From Diplolepis rosae (taxonomy: Eukaryota > Arthropoda > Insecta > Hymenoptera > Diplolepididae), in NCBI GenBank assembly GCA_030998225.1, contig JAPYXD010000704.1, positions 15,588,501 through 15,652,500 on the forward strand: a DNA stretch of 64,000 nt, written 5' to 3'. Of the stretch, positions 41,137-52,625 are shown in pieces (position 1 is the first letter of the stretch; the number at the start of each line of letters is the position of its first letter). Made by a program: the position numbers and the translations under genes. The notes under the pieces were generated by a model that was given only the letters and a program-made list of their open reading frames with translations, was not told the DNA's origin and did not search any database.

Positions 41137-42965
41137 TCTAAGACAATCCGAAAACAGTTTTTAATTTCGTTTGATGCGAATCGGTTAAAAATAAATCTGA
41201 CTCAATCCTATTCATTCCGGTTCAATACAAGGCATCAATCCAAACCAAGTTTCAATCCAAATAATTCCGACTTCCGATTGATTTGTACAGAAAATTGGGT
41301 TTGGAACAATCCGAGATTGGATTAATTTCTCAAATGGAAATTTATTAAATGTATTGATGATGAAAAATGTAGCAAGATAATTTATTCTAAAAAGTTTCGC
41401 TCCGAAGCCTGTTTTCGAACCATTTTGAATTATTGCAGAACAATCCGAAAAACGCTTTGAGTTTCGTTTGATGCAAATTGGTTAAAAATAAATCTGACTC
41501 AATCCTATTCATTGCGGTTCAGTACAAGGCATCAATCCAAACCAAGTTTTCAATCCAAATAATTCCGACTTCTGATTGATTTGTACAGAAAATTCCGTTT
41601 GGAACAATCCGAGATTTGATTAATTTCGCATATGGAAATTTATTAAAAGTATTAATGATGAAAAATATACCAAGATAATTTATTCTGTAAAGTTTCGCTC
41701 CGAAAGCGGTTTTCGAACCATTTTGAATTATTTCAAAACAATCCAAAAAACGTTTTGGGTTTCGTTTGATGCAAATTGGTTAAAAATAAATCTGACTCAA
41801 TCCTATTCATTGCGGTTCAGTACAAGTCATCAATTCAATGCAAGTTTTTAATCCAAATCATTCCGACTTCAGATTCATTCGGATTGACCTGGAATTGTAC
41901 GTTGGTTTTCATGTCTCGACCATAGAGTAATTTCGGAAATACGGAAATTTACTGTAATTATTTATATTGACAAATACATCAGGATAGTTTATTCTGAACA
42001 TTTTGATTCCAAAATCTGTTTCCGAATCATTCCAAGACAATCCGAAAATCGTTTTGAATTTCGTTTGATGCAAATTGGTTAAAAATAAATCTGACTCAAT
42101 CCTATTCATTGCGGTTCAGTACAAGGCATCAATCCAAACCAAGTTTTCAATCCAAATAATTCCGACTTCTGATTGATTTGTACAGAAAATTCCGTTTGGA
42201 ACAATCCGAGATTTGATTAATTTCGCATATGGAAATTTATTAAAAGTATTAATGATGAAAAATATACCAAGATAATTTATTCTGAAAAGTTTCGCTCCGA
42301 AAGCGGTTTTCGAACCATTTTGAATTATTTCAAAACAATCCAAAAAACGTTTTGGGTTTCGTTTGATGCAAATTGGTTAAAAATAAATCTGACTCAATCC
42401 TATTCATTGCGGTTCAGTACAAGGCATCAATTCAATGCAAGTTTTTAATCCAAATCATTCCGACTTCAGATTCATTCGGATTGACCTGGAATTGTACGTT
42501 GGTTTTCATGTCTCGACCATAGAGTAATTTCGGAAATACGGAAATTTACTGTAATTATTTATATTGACAAATACATCAGGATAGTTTATTCTGAACATTT
42601 TGATTCCAAAATCTGTTTCCGAATCATTCCAAGACAATCCGAAAATCGTTTTGAATTTCGTTTGATGCGAATCGGTTCAACATAAATCTTACTTAATCCT
42701 ATTCATTCCGGTTCAATACAAGGCATCAATCCAAATCAAGTTTTCAATCCAAATCATTCCGACCTCAGATTGATTTGGATTACAAATTCACTTAAGATTA
42801 ATCATCGGATTCATTTCGGATTGAAAACTTGCTTCAGATTAATTTGGGTTGAAGCCTCGGATTGAACCGGAATAAATCGGATTGATTTTTAACCGATTTG
42901 CATCCAACGAGATCCAAAAAGTTTTTCAGATTGGTTTGGAATGATTTGGAATAGCTTCGATTTGT
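41137..42965. repeat. aatccgaatcaatcc repeat with a 597 bp tandem duplication
   Basis: Copies 41466-42062 and 42063-42659 are nearly identical, and each consists of two diverged half-units of about 300 bp. The outer ends (gatgcgaatcggttaaaaat at left; atttttaaccgatttgcatc at right) are inverted. Relatives occur at 51080-51420, 51880-52390 and 60126-60372. Confidence 0.82.
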
Positions 42966-43535
42966 TCGGATTGGTTTATTTTCTTTTGTATTGAAAAAAG
43001 TACCAATTCCCTTAAAGTAAAAAGGACTGTTCTGTGCCTCACAACAAAGTCAAAGCCTTTGATAATATCAAATAAGGAGATGGCAAATGTAAGAGGTTCA
43101 GGTTCGGAAGGCGTGAAAGAAATGAATTGATTGATGCCTTTTCGTAAAATATTGCTTCGATGCTTGATGAAAGTTCGAATATAATACACTTGGATCACAA
43201 AAAGGCATGTCGATGCTACTGCTTCACTGGTATCGATTTATTATGTGTTAGCTCAGCTTTGAAATGCGAGCTAGTCAAACTGATTGTGAGCGTATATATT
43301 TATATATATACATACATATAAGCGTTATCTAAGTAGGGGTGAGCCGAAGAGTTCGGAGTTCGGATCTCATTCGAGTCTTGAAAGCTTTAAAAGCAGGTCG
43401 ACTTCCAAAAGCAACGAATTCAATTTTCGATTGGAATCTTATCTGGAGAAGAGCTTCCCATATAACAATATGATACCGAATAAAATACAGGAACCAAGAT
43501 ATCCGACATAAGAAAAGAACCATTCACTACTTTAA

Positions 43536-43879
43536 GGGCATGTGATACTTGGGAAACAGATTTTTTTATTAGCTATAGATTTCTGCCAACTTGTGATCAA
43601 AATAATCAAAATTTTATCTCTAAATTTTAAAAATGGTAAAAAAGGTAAAAACGGACGTAGTTAACCTTTTTTTGTTCTAGATATTCAAAAAAATTTTAAT
43701 TCCAACAAGTTATCGATTTTACGATAAATAAACTTCTTTACCATCAAAAGTCAAAATAGGCCATCTATGTTTGTATGTATCTACTTCTCCCATTTTTGTT
43801 TATAGTTTGTATTTTTTTGTACGTAAACATAAAGAAACTGGACTTCTGGTTGACCACATGAAGGAAGTATCTTGTGCCC
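43536..43879. mobile_element. TTAA-flanked palindromic element 1
   Basis: TTAA 43532-43535, then gggcatgtgatactt; right end aagtatcttgtgccc, then TTAA 43880-43883. The 15 bp ends match at 12 positions. No ORF. Confidence 0.65.
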
Positions 43880-43883
43880 TTAA

Positions 43884-44793
43884 GGCCATATATCACCCAA
43901 AGATTCCTACCTTATCGGCATTTTAGTTCCTGTGATCCCATTTCTATGCAAAATGAGATACTGAGTTAAAAATTTGAGAAATAAAATACATCGCCATAAG
44001 ATAGGTCTGTTTGATCGTGAATGTTTATGATTATTGATTGTATTAAATTTATTATTTATGACGAGACATATCTATTTTATGTATCTTAATATAGATGTTC
44101 ATAATAAATGATAATTTATGACCAGATAGACCTATGTTCGGGAATTTTATTTAATTACACGAATTTTTAACTCGGTACACTCGAGATCCCCTATAACGAA
44201 ATTCCCTGTAATAAGACCTCCCTTTTACGAGCGCGTCACGGTTCCCTATAACGAGCAGACGACCGACCCCTCTTCCCCTACTACTACGGAATGAAGCGCG
44301 CTCGAATTTGAAACATTGTATTTTTGCAAATTTTCCAATTTTTCATCCTGTTTTCCAAATTTGTCAAAATTTCCATTTTTATTAATCGTCAAGACTTTTC
44401 TTTTTTTCTGGAAATATTCAAAAATACACCTGATAAGCATAGATATTTTATTATTATATTATTATATTTTTAGTATTTTTAGTACATACCGTCAAATAAG
44501 TCAATTCCATCTTCAATACTCGCATAAATCTTTTTTATGCTCTTTTAACTATGTAAATAAATTATTCACATAGCCTCACTGACAGACTGACTGCGCGCAT
44601 TATATAATGCGCATGACAGCGCGTAGCAACAAGTAGGATATGGAGGGGATCCCTCTCGCGTTCGTTGCAGAGAGGTCTCCGATGCTCGAGCTTCTCGTTA
44701 TAGGGAATCTCGAGTGTATTTAATTTCGCATGGAAATAGGGTTACAGGAACTTAAGTGTCGGTAAGGTAGGAATCTTCGGGTGATTCATGGCC
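43884..44793. mobile_element. TTAA-flanked palindromic element 2, carrying a nested insertion
   Basis: The left end ggccatatatcacccaaaga and right end tcttcgggtgattcatggcc are inverted over about 75 bases and share TTAA with both neighbours (43880-43883, 44794-44797). Without the 541 bp insertion it is an almost complete palindrome of about 370 bp. Confidence 0.75.
44178..44716. mobile_element. TA-flanked element nested in element 2
   Basis: Ends cactcgagatcccctataac and gttatagggaatctcgagtg are inverted, with TA at 44176-44177 and 44717-44718. It resembles pogo/Tigger-type ends. It is GC-richer than its host element and has no transposase. Confidence 0.82.
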
Positions 44794-44797
44794 TTAA

Positions 44798-45427
44798 GGT
44801 AGTTGCCTCACGAAAAAAAACATTTAATTTTACTTTCAGGAATTGCAATTTCATTATTGATGATATCGTTGAACAGTAAAAAGATAATTTTCCATCAAAT
44901 GAACTTCAATCATACAGAAATTATTTATCTGAAATCTTTTATTCTTGATTTAATTTTCATTGATATCAATAAACAGCAATTTTCCAAAAAAGATAGGATT
45001 TTAATAAATGAGCCTATTTTCTCAAGAAGAAAATTCTCCACAACTTGATTGCATCTAATTTTTGAAAATAATCATATTAATCCCTAAAATAATGAAATAA
45101 TAATTTTTTGAAACAAAAAATTAAAATAAATAATTTCATTTCTCATTAATTAAATTATGTTTAAAAATTGGAAGCGATTAAGTTCTAGAGAATCTTCTTC
45201 GCAAGAAGCAAAGTCTGATTTATTGAAATTCTATGAATTTTAAAAAATTTATGTTTGTTGATATTAATAAAAGTTGAATCAAGAATAAAGTTTCTGAATG
45301 AATAATTTTAGTATGTTCAAAGCATTTTTTATGAAAAATGATCTTTTTACTGTTGAACGATATCATCAACAATAATATTGCAATTCCTGTATGTATAATT
45401 AAATATTTTTTCCATCAGGCAATTACC
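44798..45427. mobile_element. TTAA-flanked palindromic element 3, long arms
   Basis: The left arm from ggtagttgcctcacg, through ggaattgcaatttcattatt and gatgatatcgttgaacagta, to about 45060 is mirrored by the right arm 45165-45427. TTAA at 44794-44797 and 45428-45431. The spacer is about 105 bases. Confidence 0.78.
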
Positions 45428-45431
45428 TTAA

Positions 45432-46200
45432 GTAGTTTTTTTTCAAAGAAAGCATTAGTGATAAAATCTTTTCTACCAAAATATTAAACATTTTTGAACT
45501 ATTATTTCCGACAAATCAGTATAGATTATCGCTGTAGCAGATACCGTCGAATTTCTGTTTTTAAATCTGCGATTTTATACTTTTTTTTAAATTAGTTCAT
45601 TAGCTCGAGCAATTACTATTTCTTTGTTAAGAATACTTGCGAGAGAAATGATTTCTTTTTTCAAGAATTTTTATTCTCATACAAAGAATAATTTATGAAA
45701 TAAGGTTGTAAGCGGAAAGATTCGACTTCAAACTATAGAAAATACATTTAGCGTAAAAGATTTATAAAAGTTTGTTCCAAGCAGAATTTCAGGACTCGAT
45801 AATCATGAATTCCCTGAAGGCAATGCACAAAAGGGATTGAACTAGATTTTGAAACAATAGTTTCACATTATAGTTGGTCTTTATATATTCTAAATGTTAA
45901 ATTAGTTGAATATATTTTCAACCTTATTTATGACAAAAGTTTTTAAGCTTAAAAGCATCAAAATTAAAAAACGATCATAAGAAGTCTATTAATTGAGAAT
46001 ATATAAATTTAATATAATTTAATGATAAAGGTAGACATTATGGTGCATGATCTTGGAAATCATATTTTAAAATAACAGGTATTATGACATAAGAAATGTG
46101 AATAATAAAAATTAAGGTTTATAATAGTCAAATTACTAACCGCTTACTTCTGGATATTATTTTATCAAAATTTCTAAACAAATTACTACTCTTTGTTTTG
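45432..46200. other. Intergenic stretch
   Basis: AT-rich, no recognised feature. Confidence 0.45.
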
Positions 46201-46456
46201 CAGTGGCGTAGCTTCACTTTGCCAAGCCCGAGTGGAACCTCCCCCTCCATAACTAAAAAAATCTCAATATATATATATATATATTGGGTACTTGAAATAA
46301 GTTTTTGGGATTTCAAAGAGATGGCGCAACAAGTATGTTTTGACATCGGAACAAATTGCAACCAACTTCACATCAAAGCACTATCTTTGAGCTTGTTTTG
46401 ACATTATTTATCATTCCGTTTAAGTGTGAACAACATATTATTTTTGAGCTACGATT

Positions 46457-46507
46457 ATGCCGAAATTCGAGCTGGCAAAGATTAATTTGCGGGAAGCTAC
46501 GCTTTCA
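46457..46507 (+). pseudogene. mariner transposase N-terminal stub
   Basis: ATG followed by PKFELAKINLREATL, which resembles the first residues of mariner transposases. Coding similarity stops at about 46507, where foreign GC-rich sequence begins. Confidence 0.45.
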
Positions 46508-47048
46508 AGGCCGATTCAGGGGTGCGGGGGCCCGGGGCACAGAAAAAAGTGGAGGCCCTCATGGGACCGAAGCCCGCTTTGGAATGGGAGAAACACGTCC
46601 ATGCAAATGTGGGGAATCACGCAGCCAATCAAAAATCCCCCAGAAAACAGTTGATCTCGCAGTTCAGAAGAGTCATAGCTGCTTGTGAAACGACATTTAG
46701 TCTGAAGCAAAGGAAATTAATGCCAAATATTTCAATGAGGCACCAGAGGCAATCAGGTTATGAAATTACAACACCAAATTTACTACTTAATACATGGCAA
46801 TAAAAAGTTTTGCAATTTCAACACCTAATCGGTTCAGATGTATACAAATTTCATTTCAGAATTTATTCGGGCAAATCGTCAGGAGGGCAGCGGGAGCACT
46901 GAAAGGCTCCATGCAAAAGTGGGGGATCGCATGCTTTTACCTCCATGTTTGTTTCCAGTAATTTACCATTGGATTTCACCCCCATGGAGGCCCTTTCAAT
47001 TAATAAATATCTATTGATTATTTCATTTTTACGTTTGAAAAATAAATA

Positions 47049-48394
47049 TAGGGGAGAAGCGGCGAAATTGGCGTGTCGTCTAAATTGGCGCACCCTATTT
47101 TTCAGAAAATGATAACATAACAAAAAATAAAAATAGTTCTATCGTGTGCATTCTTGTATGATATGTATTTGATAGAAAACATTATAAAAATCTAATTGCT
47201 TAATACAGTTTTATTGCGATTAATCGTTTTTTAGCATAATGGTTATGTTCGAAGCCATTGAGTTAAATCGTTAAATAATAGTAATTCAAGGTGAATTAGA
47301 TTAATGCAACGATTTTATAATCTTTGATATTTAATCTTACGATTAGGATAGAATATTTATATGAAAAAATAAGCATTTTACGTAAAAAGTATTTAATTAA
47401 TGATCGATACACTTGCGGAAAAATTGGCGCATACGAGTTACGAGATTCAAATCAGAGGCGAAGTTGGCACACGTGTTGTGTTTCTGGAAACCGGTGACTG
47501 AAGTCTAGTGCTCGGATGTTTATGATTGAAAATATAAAGAAGATAGTAAGTACACACAATTATTAATATATAGATATATACATTTGAATATTGCTGGACT
47601 TTTCTGCTAATCTTTTTCTTAAGATTTTTTGTGACATGGGAGGTAATGTGGTTCGCAAAACTGATGTAACGACTTTGTAAGGTTATATTCATTTGAACAA
47701 TCAGTGGTTTTTTTTTTTTAAGTTTGAGGTATTAAGGCATTTTAAAAGCGATTTTTAATAATTAATTTGCAGTCTGACAGTGTTTTGAAAGTTTTCTCGA
47801 TTTTAAGATGTGAAATCAATGTAAGTAAAAAATTTGTATTTTTGATTGATTGTTTCTATTTTTTATAAGTCTTCTAAAGTTAATAATTGTATATACTTCT
47901 GATTACAAATTCAAATAATTCTCTATAAAAATGATTTCAATTTGAATATTCACTTAAATATCCACAATTGCCAGTATTTTTATTGTACAAATATAAAATA
48001 TATTTTAACTTTGGCTGGTTTATGTGAATAAAGCGTATAAAAAAACTTTACATATTTTGATATACTATCTCAAATTTAGTTTCAAATTATAACTACCTCT
48101 TTTCATCAACCTTTGCTACTGAAATGTAATTCTAAATCTATGAAAATATAACTAATACGTGGCAAAAGAAGATTATAATATTAGTGCGTCAATTTACCCG
48201 ATATGGCAGGTAATTTGACGCAGGTGCAGTCCTTCGGAAATCTGAATAAAAACCTGCTTTAATAATTTCCATTGGAAAGTATAGAAAAGATATCCAGCTA
48301 TTAAATAAATATTTTTTCATAATTTTTAGTCATATACTTTCTTTTTAAACTCGCACTTTCTATTAGGTGCGCCAATTTCGCCGCTTCTCCCCTA
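47049..48394. mobile_element. TA-flanked element, ggggagaagcggcgaaattg ends
   Basis: ta ggggagaagcggcgaaattg at 47049 is mirrored by caatttcgccgcttctcccc ta ending at 48394. Internal echoes of aaattggcgca and ggcgaagttggc occur near 47425. It is 1.35 kb without a recognisable transposase. Inserted within the mariner element. Confidence 0.78.
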
Positions 48395-48817
48395 CACATA
48401 TTGTTTTGTCATTTTTTGAAAATATTTATTGCAGTTGATAGTTTAGTATATTTAAGTGAATGACACTTTACGTGCTTTCTTAGAGGCAAAATCATTAATG
48501 GTTTCTCCGAAGTCCATTTCTCGAAGTGAATCACTCTCTATACTGAGCAATGACAAATGTACAAGACGTATTTGTGTCATCAAAAATCGATGCGTGGAGA
48601 AAATTTTCGTCAAGCACACTGCTAAGCGGTACGTCGTTCACTGATCATCGGTGTACTCAGCTCTCAGTGTATAGTGATATATACTTAATTGCTCATTATT
48701 TTCTTAATACGGTAACCGCATACTCCAGCAGTTCAGACTGTTGAAAATTGGTTTTGACGATTCAAAAGTAGAGGTTTCGACCATCCATGGATACATGGAT
48801 ATGGTAAGAACAGAAGG

Positions 48818-49035
48818 GTGTAATTTATTTTTTCTACTAGCGGGCCATAAAGTGGACTTTATTGCCCCGTGCGGGGAAAACAAATCCACTTTCTGACCTG
48901 CTAGTAGAAAAAAAATCGTGTGCAACACGGGAAAAACATTTATTTTACTCGTGTGGTTGTTACCCTCGCTTTGCTCGGGCATCAAACTTCACACTCGCAA
49001 AATAAATTTTTTTTTCCCTAGTTGCACAATGTACT
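48818..49035. repeat. gctagtag/tagttgcac family copy inside the nested elements
   Basis: It contains ttctactagcgggccataaa, tgacctgctagtagaaaa, cacacgggaaa, agcgagggtaac in reverse orientation and ccctagttgcacaatgtact. Same modules as 12896-13075. Confidence 0.7.
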
Positions 49036-49059
49036 AATAAATTTCTAAAACCGGGAAAA

Positions 49060-49378
49060 ACCATCACAGCCGAATCAGCTGATGAGATTGAACGTTGCGG
49101 TAAAGGAAATACGGCCGGAATGCGCGGAAAGGCACAACCGAAGTATTCTTCAACCCGCCATACTCTCCTAACCCTGACATCGCGCCGTCCAACTACATTT
49201 GTTTCAGTTGATGTCTCATGCCCTGGCTGAGAAGCGTTTCCAGTCTTTTGAGGACATCAAAAAATGGGTCGATTCGTGGATAGCCTCAAAAGATGAAGAG
49301 TTTTTTCGCAACGGAATTCGTAAATTACCAGAAAAGTGGCGAAATGTTATAGCTAGCGATGGAAAATACTTTCAATAA
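49060..49378 (+). pseudogene. mariner transposase C-terminal fragment, fourth lineage
   Basis: In changing frames: FFNPPYSPNPDIAPSNYICF (third catalytic Asp block, Asp replaced by Asn), then HALAEKRFQSFEDIKKWVDS, ASKDEEFFRNGIRKLPEKWR and IASDGKYFQ-stop. It is closest in kind to the 15.6-16.1 kb remnant. Confidence 0.82.
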
Positions 49379-49574
49379 CATGTTACTTCATTTTGGTTTA
49401 AAATGAACGTTCTTTTGAACAAAAAAATTAATTCAAGTACCCAATATATATATACAATAAAATTCAAAAATTTAGTAGAAGGACAAATCAATAATTGACC
49501 CGGGAATTTGGGGGCCCCTAAGTTAGAGAGCCCCGGTGATTGCTACCTGTAACACCCCCGTAGCTACGCCACTG

Positions 49575-50290
49575 TTGTGTCTGAAATTCCTAAATCATTA
49601 ATTCAAACCAATTTCAAATGTAAAGTAAATAAATTCGGAATGAATTTAAATCAGATACTTTAGACAGGAAAATGATAATTGTGAATGTCTGAGCAAAGGT
49701 TTGAAGATCAATATTGATTTATTGATCAGGCCTTCCAGGTCGTCGTCAGAAGGTTATTAACTTTACGATTGTCAAATACGGTTTAAGTGTTGTGAATTTA
49801 ATTAATCTAGGATAAGAACTATAAGATTAAGTATAGATTAGGAATTTTACTTAAATGCGAATGTAAAATAAATTAAATATACTCTTAACCCGTCCTGTAA
49901 TGCAGATTTTCTCATGAGGATACGTGAGCACGAAAAAGGGTGAGAGATTTAAAGGAAAGCTCAAAAGTAGAGTTTTACTAATGGTGTGGAATTAGTTCTC
50001 AAGGTGATTCGAACAAATTACCATGAATACGCTTACACGGAATACCTCGTGAACTTTTGCGCACAAGCGTGAATGAAGTTTTATATTTTGATATTTTAAG
50101 CGACAACAGATGAGGCGCTCGACCCTTTATAGGATCGAGTTACATATGTATTCCTTTTTTAAACTCATCACTAAAAGCTTTCTATTTATCACACATATTG
50201 ATAGTATATTCAAGCGAATTTATTCTGCAGAAACCTATAAAGTACATTATAAAAGCCTGATGAACTTTCTAAAACTTTATTACCTCAAAA
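49575..50290. other. Intergenic stretch
   Basis: No gene recognised. Short chance ORFs only. Confidence 0.45.
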
Positions 50291-51065
50291 TTTTTTTTTC
50301 TACGAGCGTGTCATAAAGTGCATTCCGCTTTTTGAGAAAAAAATTGTGTTCAACGCGGAAAAGGATTTATTTTCCTTAGTTGCACAATATACTATTTTCT
50401 ACTAGAGGGTCATAAAGTGCATTTTATTGCCCCTCTGCGGGGCAAACATAAATTTTACAAGGCCCACGTAGGGGAAAAATCGTGTGCAACTAAGGAAAAT
50501 AAATGTTTTTCCTGTGATGAACACGATTTTTTTCTACCGAGGGACAAAAAATGGAATTGATTGCCCCGCAGAGGTCAATAAAATTCACTTTACGACCCGC
50601 TAGTAGAAATAGTATATTGTGCAACTAGGGAAAATAATTGTTTTCCCTGTGATGAAGACGATTTTTTTCTACGGGGGTCAAAAAATGGAATTGTTTGCCC
50701 TGTAGAGGTTAATAAAATGCACTTTATACCCGCTAGTAGAAAATTGTATATTATGCAATTAGAGAAAAAAGAGTTAATTTTGCAAACGATTTTTTTTCTA
50801 CTGGTGTGTTCGAAAATGGGTATGTTTTCTCTGCAGAGGGAAATAAAATGCACTTTAAGTCCCGTCAGTAGAAAATAGTATATTGTGGAACTAGGGAAAA
50901 TAAATGTTTTTCCTGTGATGAACACGGTTTTTTTCTACCGGAGGTCAAAAAATGGAATTGTTTGCCCTGCAGAGTATAATGTGCAACTAGGGAAAATAAA
51001 TGTTCTTCCCATGTGGAAAACGATTTTTTTCTACCAGGGGTCAAAAAATGGAATTGTTTGCATAA
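50291..51065. repeat. Second array of alternating inverted modules
   Basis: About six units of gtgcaactagggaaaataaa, atgaacacgatttttttcta and tcaaaaaatggaattg(t), alternating with cgacccgctagtagaaa and aaaatgcactttat modules. Same family as 34028-34880. Minus-strand ORFs here are repeat artefacts. Confidence 0.8.
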
Positions 51066-51079
51066 AAATAATTTTAGCA

Positions 51080-51420
51080 AAGAGGCAAAAGTTTCGGAAA
51101 GGAATTAAATCAGAGCAAGTCCGAGCCATTCCGAACTAATCCAAAAATTTTTTTGGATTTCGTTCCCAGCAAATCGTTCAAAAATCAATTCGATTCAAAC
51201 CGAATTATTCTGAACAAATCCGCGCTTGGATTTATCTAAACCGAATTTTCATTCCGAATAAATCCGAATAAATGATTAATCGGATTGAACCGGAATCAAT
51301 CGGATTGATTTTTAACCGATTTGTATCAAATGAGATTCAAAAGAGTTACGGAATGGCACAGACTTTCTCGGACTGAGTTACAACTCGAAACTTTCGCCAG
51401 GATAGCCTCACAACAAAAAG
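51080..51420. repeat. aatccgaatcaatcc family copy
   Basis: cggaaaggaattaaatcaga through cggattgatttttaaccga, ending at aactttcgccagg. Related to 41137-42965. Confidence 0.65.
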
Positions 51421-51569
51421 AAACTAATAATTATAATTGCTTTTAAATAATTTCAGTCGATATTATAGCGATCATCGACTAGTTAGTTTAAGATTAATTT
51501 TAACGTGATCCAAGTCAAGAATAGATAAAATGTTAAATTTCTACATTTATTCTCTGAAAAAAAACGTGT

Positions 51570-51650
51570 TGACTCTGCTGAGTATCGATCCCAGGACCTT
51601 TCGGCTGTCGGTCGAATTTTCTATCACCTGAGGTAACACCAAACTTTTCT
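51570..51650 (-). repeat. tRNA-derived SINE-like sequence
   Basis: On the minus strand: box A-like tacctcaggtgatagaa, then aaaggtcctgggatcgatac (box B region), followed downstream by tttttt. It shares aaggtcctggg with the copy at 52535. Confidence 0.5.
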
Positions 51651-51879
51651 TGCAGAAGTTATATTTTACCTCTTTTTTATTGTTCCTAGTTGTTTTTAAT
51701 GAAACTGCTGACTAAAATAAATTACAAAATTGTTTTCAAAGAAGTTGTTACGAATATTCCCTATTGAAAACTCCCACAAGGAACCCATATAATATGACAT
51801 TATACAGAATCCTATAAAAAACTGTAATAGGTTCTCGTATGATTCTGAATATAAAATAAACCCTTGTGTGTAAATCTGA

Positions 51880-52390
51880 GCCATTCCGAAATCTGTTGCT
51901 GAACTAATCCGAAAATCGTTTCGTATCTCGTTTTATAAAAAAAGGTTAAAAATCAATTCGACTTAATCTGATTCATTCCGTTTCAATTCCAGGCATCAGC
52001 CCAAATGAATCCGAACGAAGCGGAATTAATAGGATTAAATTTGATGGATTTTTAATCGTTTATCAAACGGAATATGGAATATATTTCAGATTCAGATTGG
52101 ATTTAGAATCTCGGATTGAAGCGGAATAAATCGGATTGAATTTAACCTAATTTTACTAATCTGGATCCAAAACCTTTTTCCTATTGGTTCGGAATGGCTC
52201 TGATTCACTCTGATTGAATTCCTTTCCAAAACTAATCAAAACTAAATCTGTAATAGAACCCATCATAGTTTTGTTATGGATTCCGTATTGTGTCATAATG
52301 GGTTCCTCGTTGGGTTCCAAATGAGGATTTACAATAGGGACTCCAAAATAATTTGTTTGGAAACAGATTTTGGTTACATTCGGATTGAAT
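51880..52390. repeat. aatccgaatcaatcc family copy, two parts
   Basis: Similar words in both orientations (gaactaatccgaaaatcgtt at 51901; aaatcggattgaatttaacc at about 52127; cattcggattgaatcccat at about 52378). Confidence 0.6.
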
Positions 52391-52534
52391 CCCATTTTTT
52401 AAAAATTTTTACTTTAATATTCTTTTCACATATGTAGGGTCAATTATAAAACTAATTAAAAGTACACTTTTTTATGTTCTTAAATCCTAAATACAATTTC
52501 TTCTTTTTTCAAAAGCTCAAATGTGTGTCTAGCT

Positions 52535-52625
52535 TAATGTTGAAAGAGCTCAACTGTCAAGTGTAAGGTCCTGGGCTCAAATCCCGGCACAGTCGGCAGT
52601 GTTACTTCTGTCACAGATTATAAAA
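52535..52625 (+). repeat. tRNA-derived SINE-like sequence
   Basis: Box A-like tagcttaatgttgaaagagc, then aaggtcctgggctcaaatcc (box B region) and cggcacagtcggc. Same family as 51570-51650 in opposite orientation. Confidence 0.5.

Larger units (their letters stand above)
46284..49444. mobile_element. mariner element nested in the hAT-like element
   Basis: ttgggtacttgaa at 46284 and ttcaagtacccaa ending at 49444 are inverted ends flanked by TA (46282-46283, 49445-49446). It contains the start of a transposase (46457, MPKFELAKINLREA) and its C-terminus (about 49060-49378). The 3.2 kb length is far above the usual 1.3 kb because of later insertions. Confidence 0.78.
46201..49574. mobile_element. 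hAT-like outer element (cagtggcgtagct ends)
   Basis: cagtggcgtagct at 46201 and agctacgccactg ending at 49574 are perfect inverted ends. The flanks (ttgttttg; ttgtgtct) agree at 5 of 8 positions, a weak trace of an 8 bp target duplication. cagtggcgtagc ends are common in hAT-type elements. Short GC-rich pieces (gggggcccggggc; tttgggggcccctaag) are its remaining interior. Confidence 0.6.

Noticed and set aside
41519..42343. Two near-identical 75-codon minus-strand ORFs
   Set aside because: Their identity is due to the 597 bp tandem duplication of a repeat; no coding signature.
46356..46803. Overlapping ORFs of 90-110 codons in a GC-rich patch
   Set aside because: They overlap in several frames inside nested transposons; only the first 17 codons from 46457 resemble transposase.
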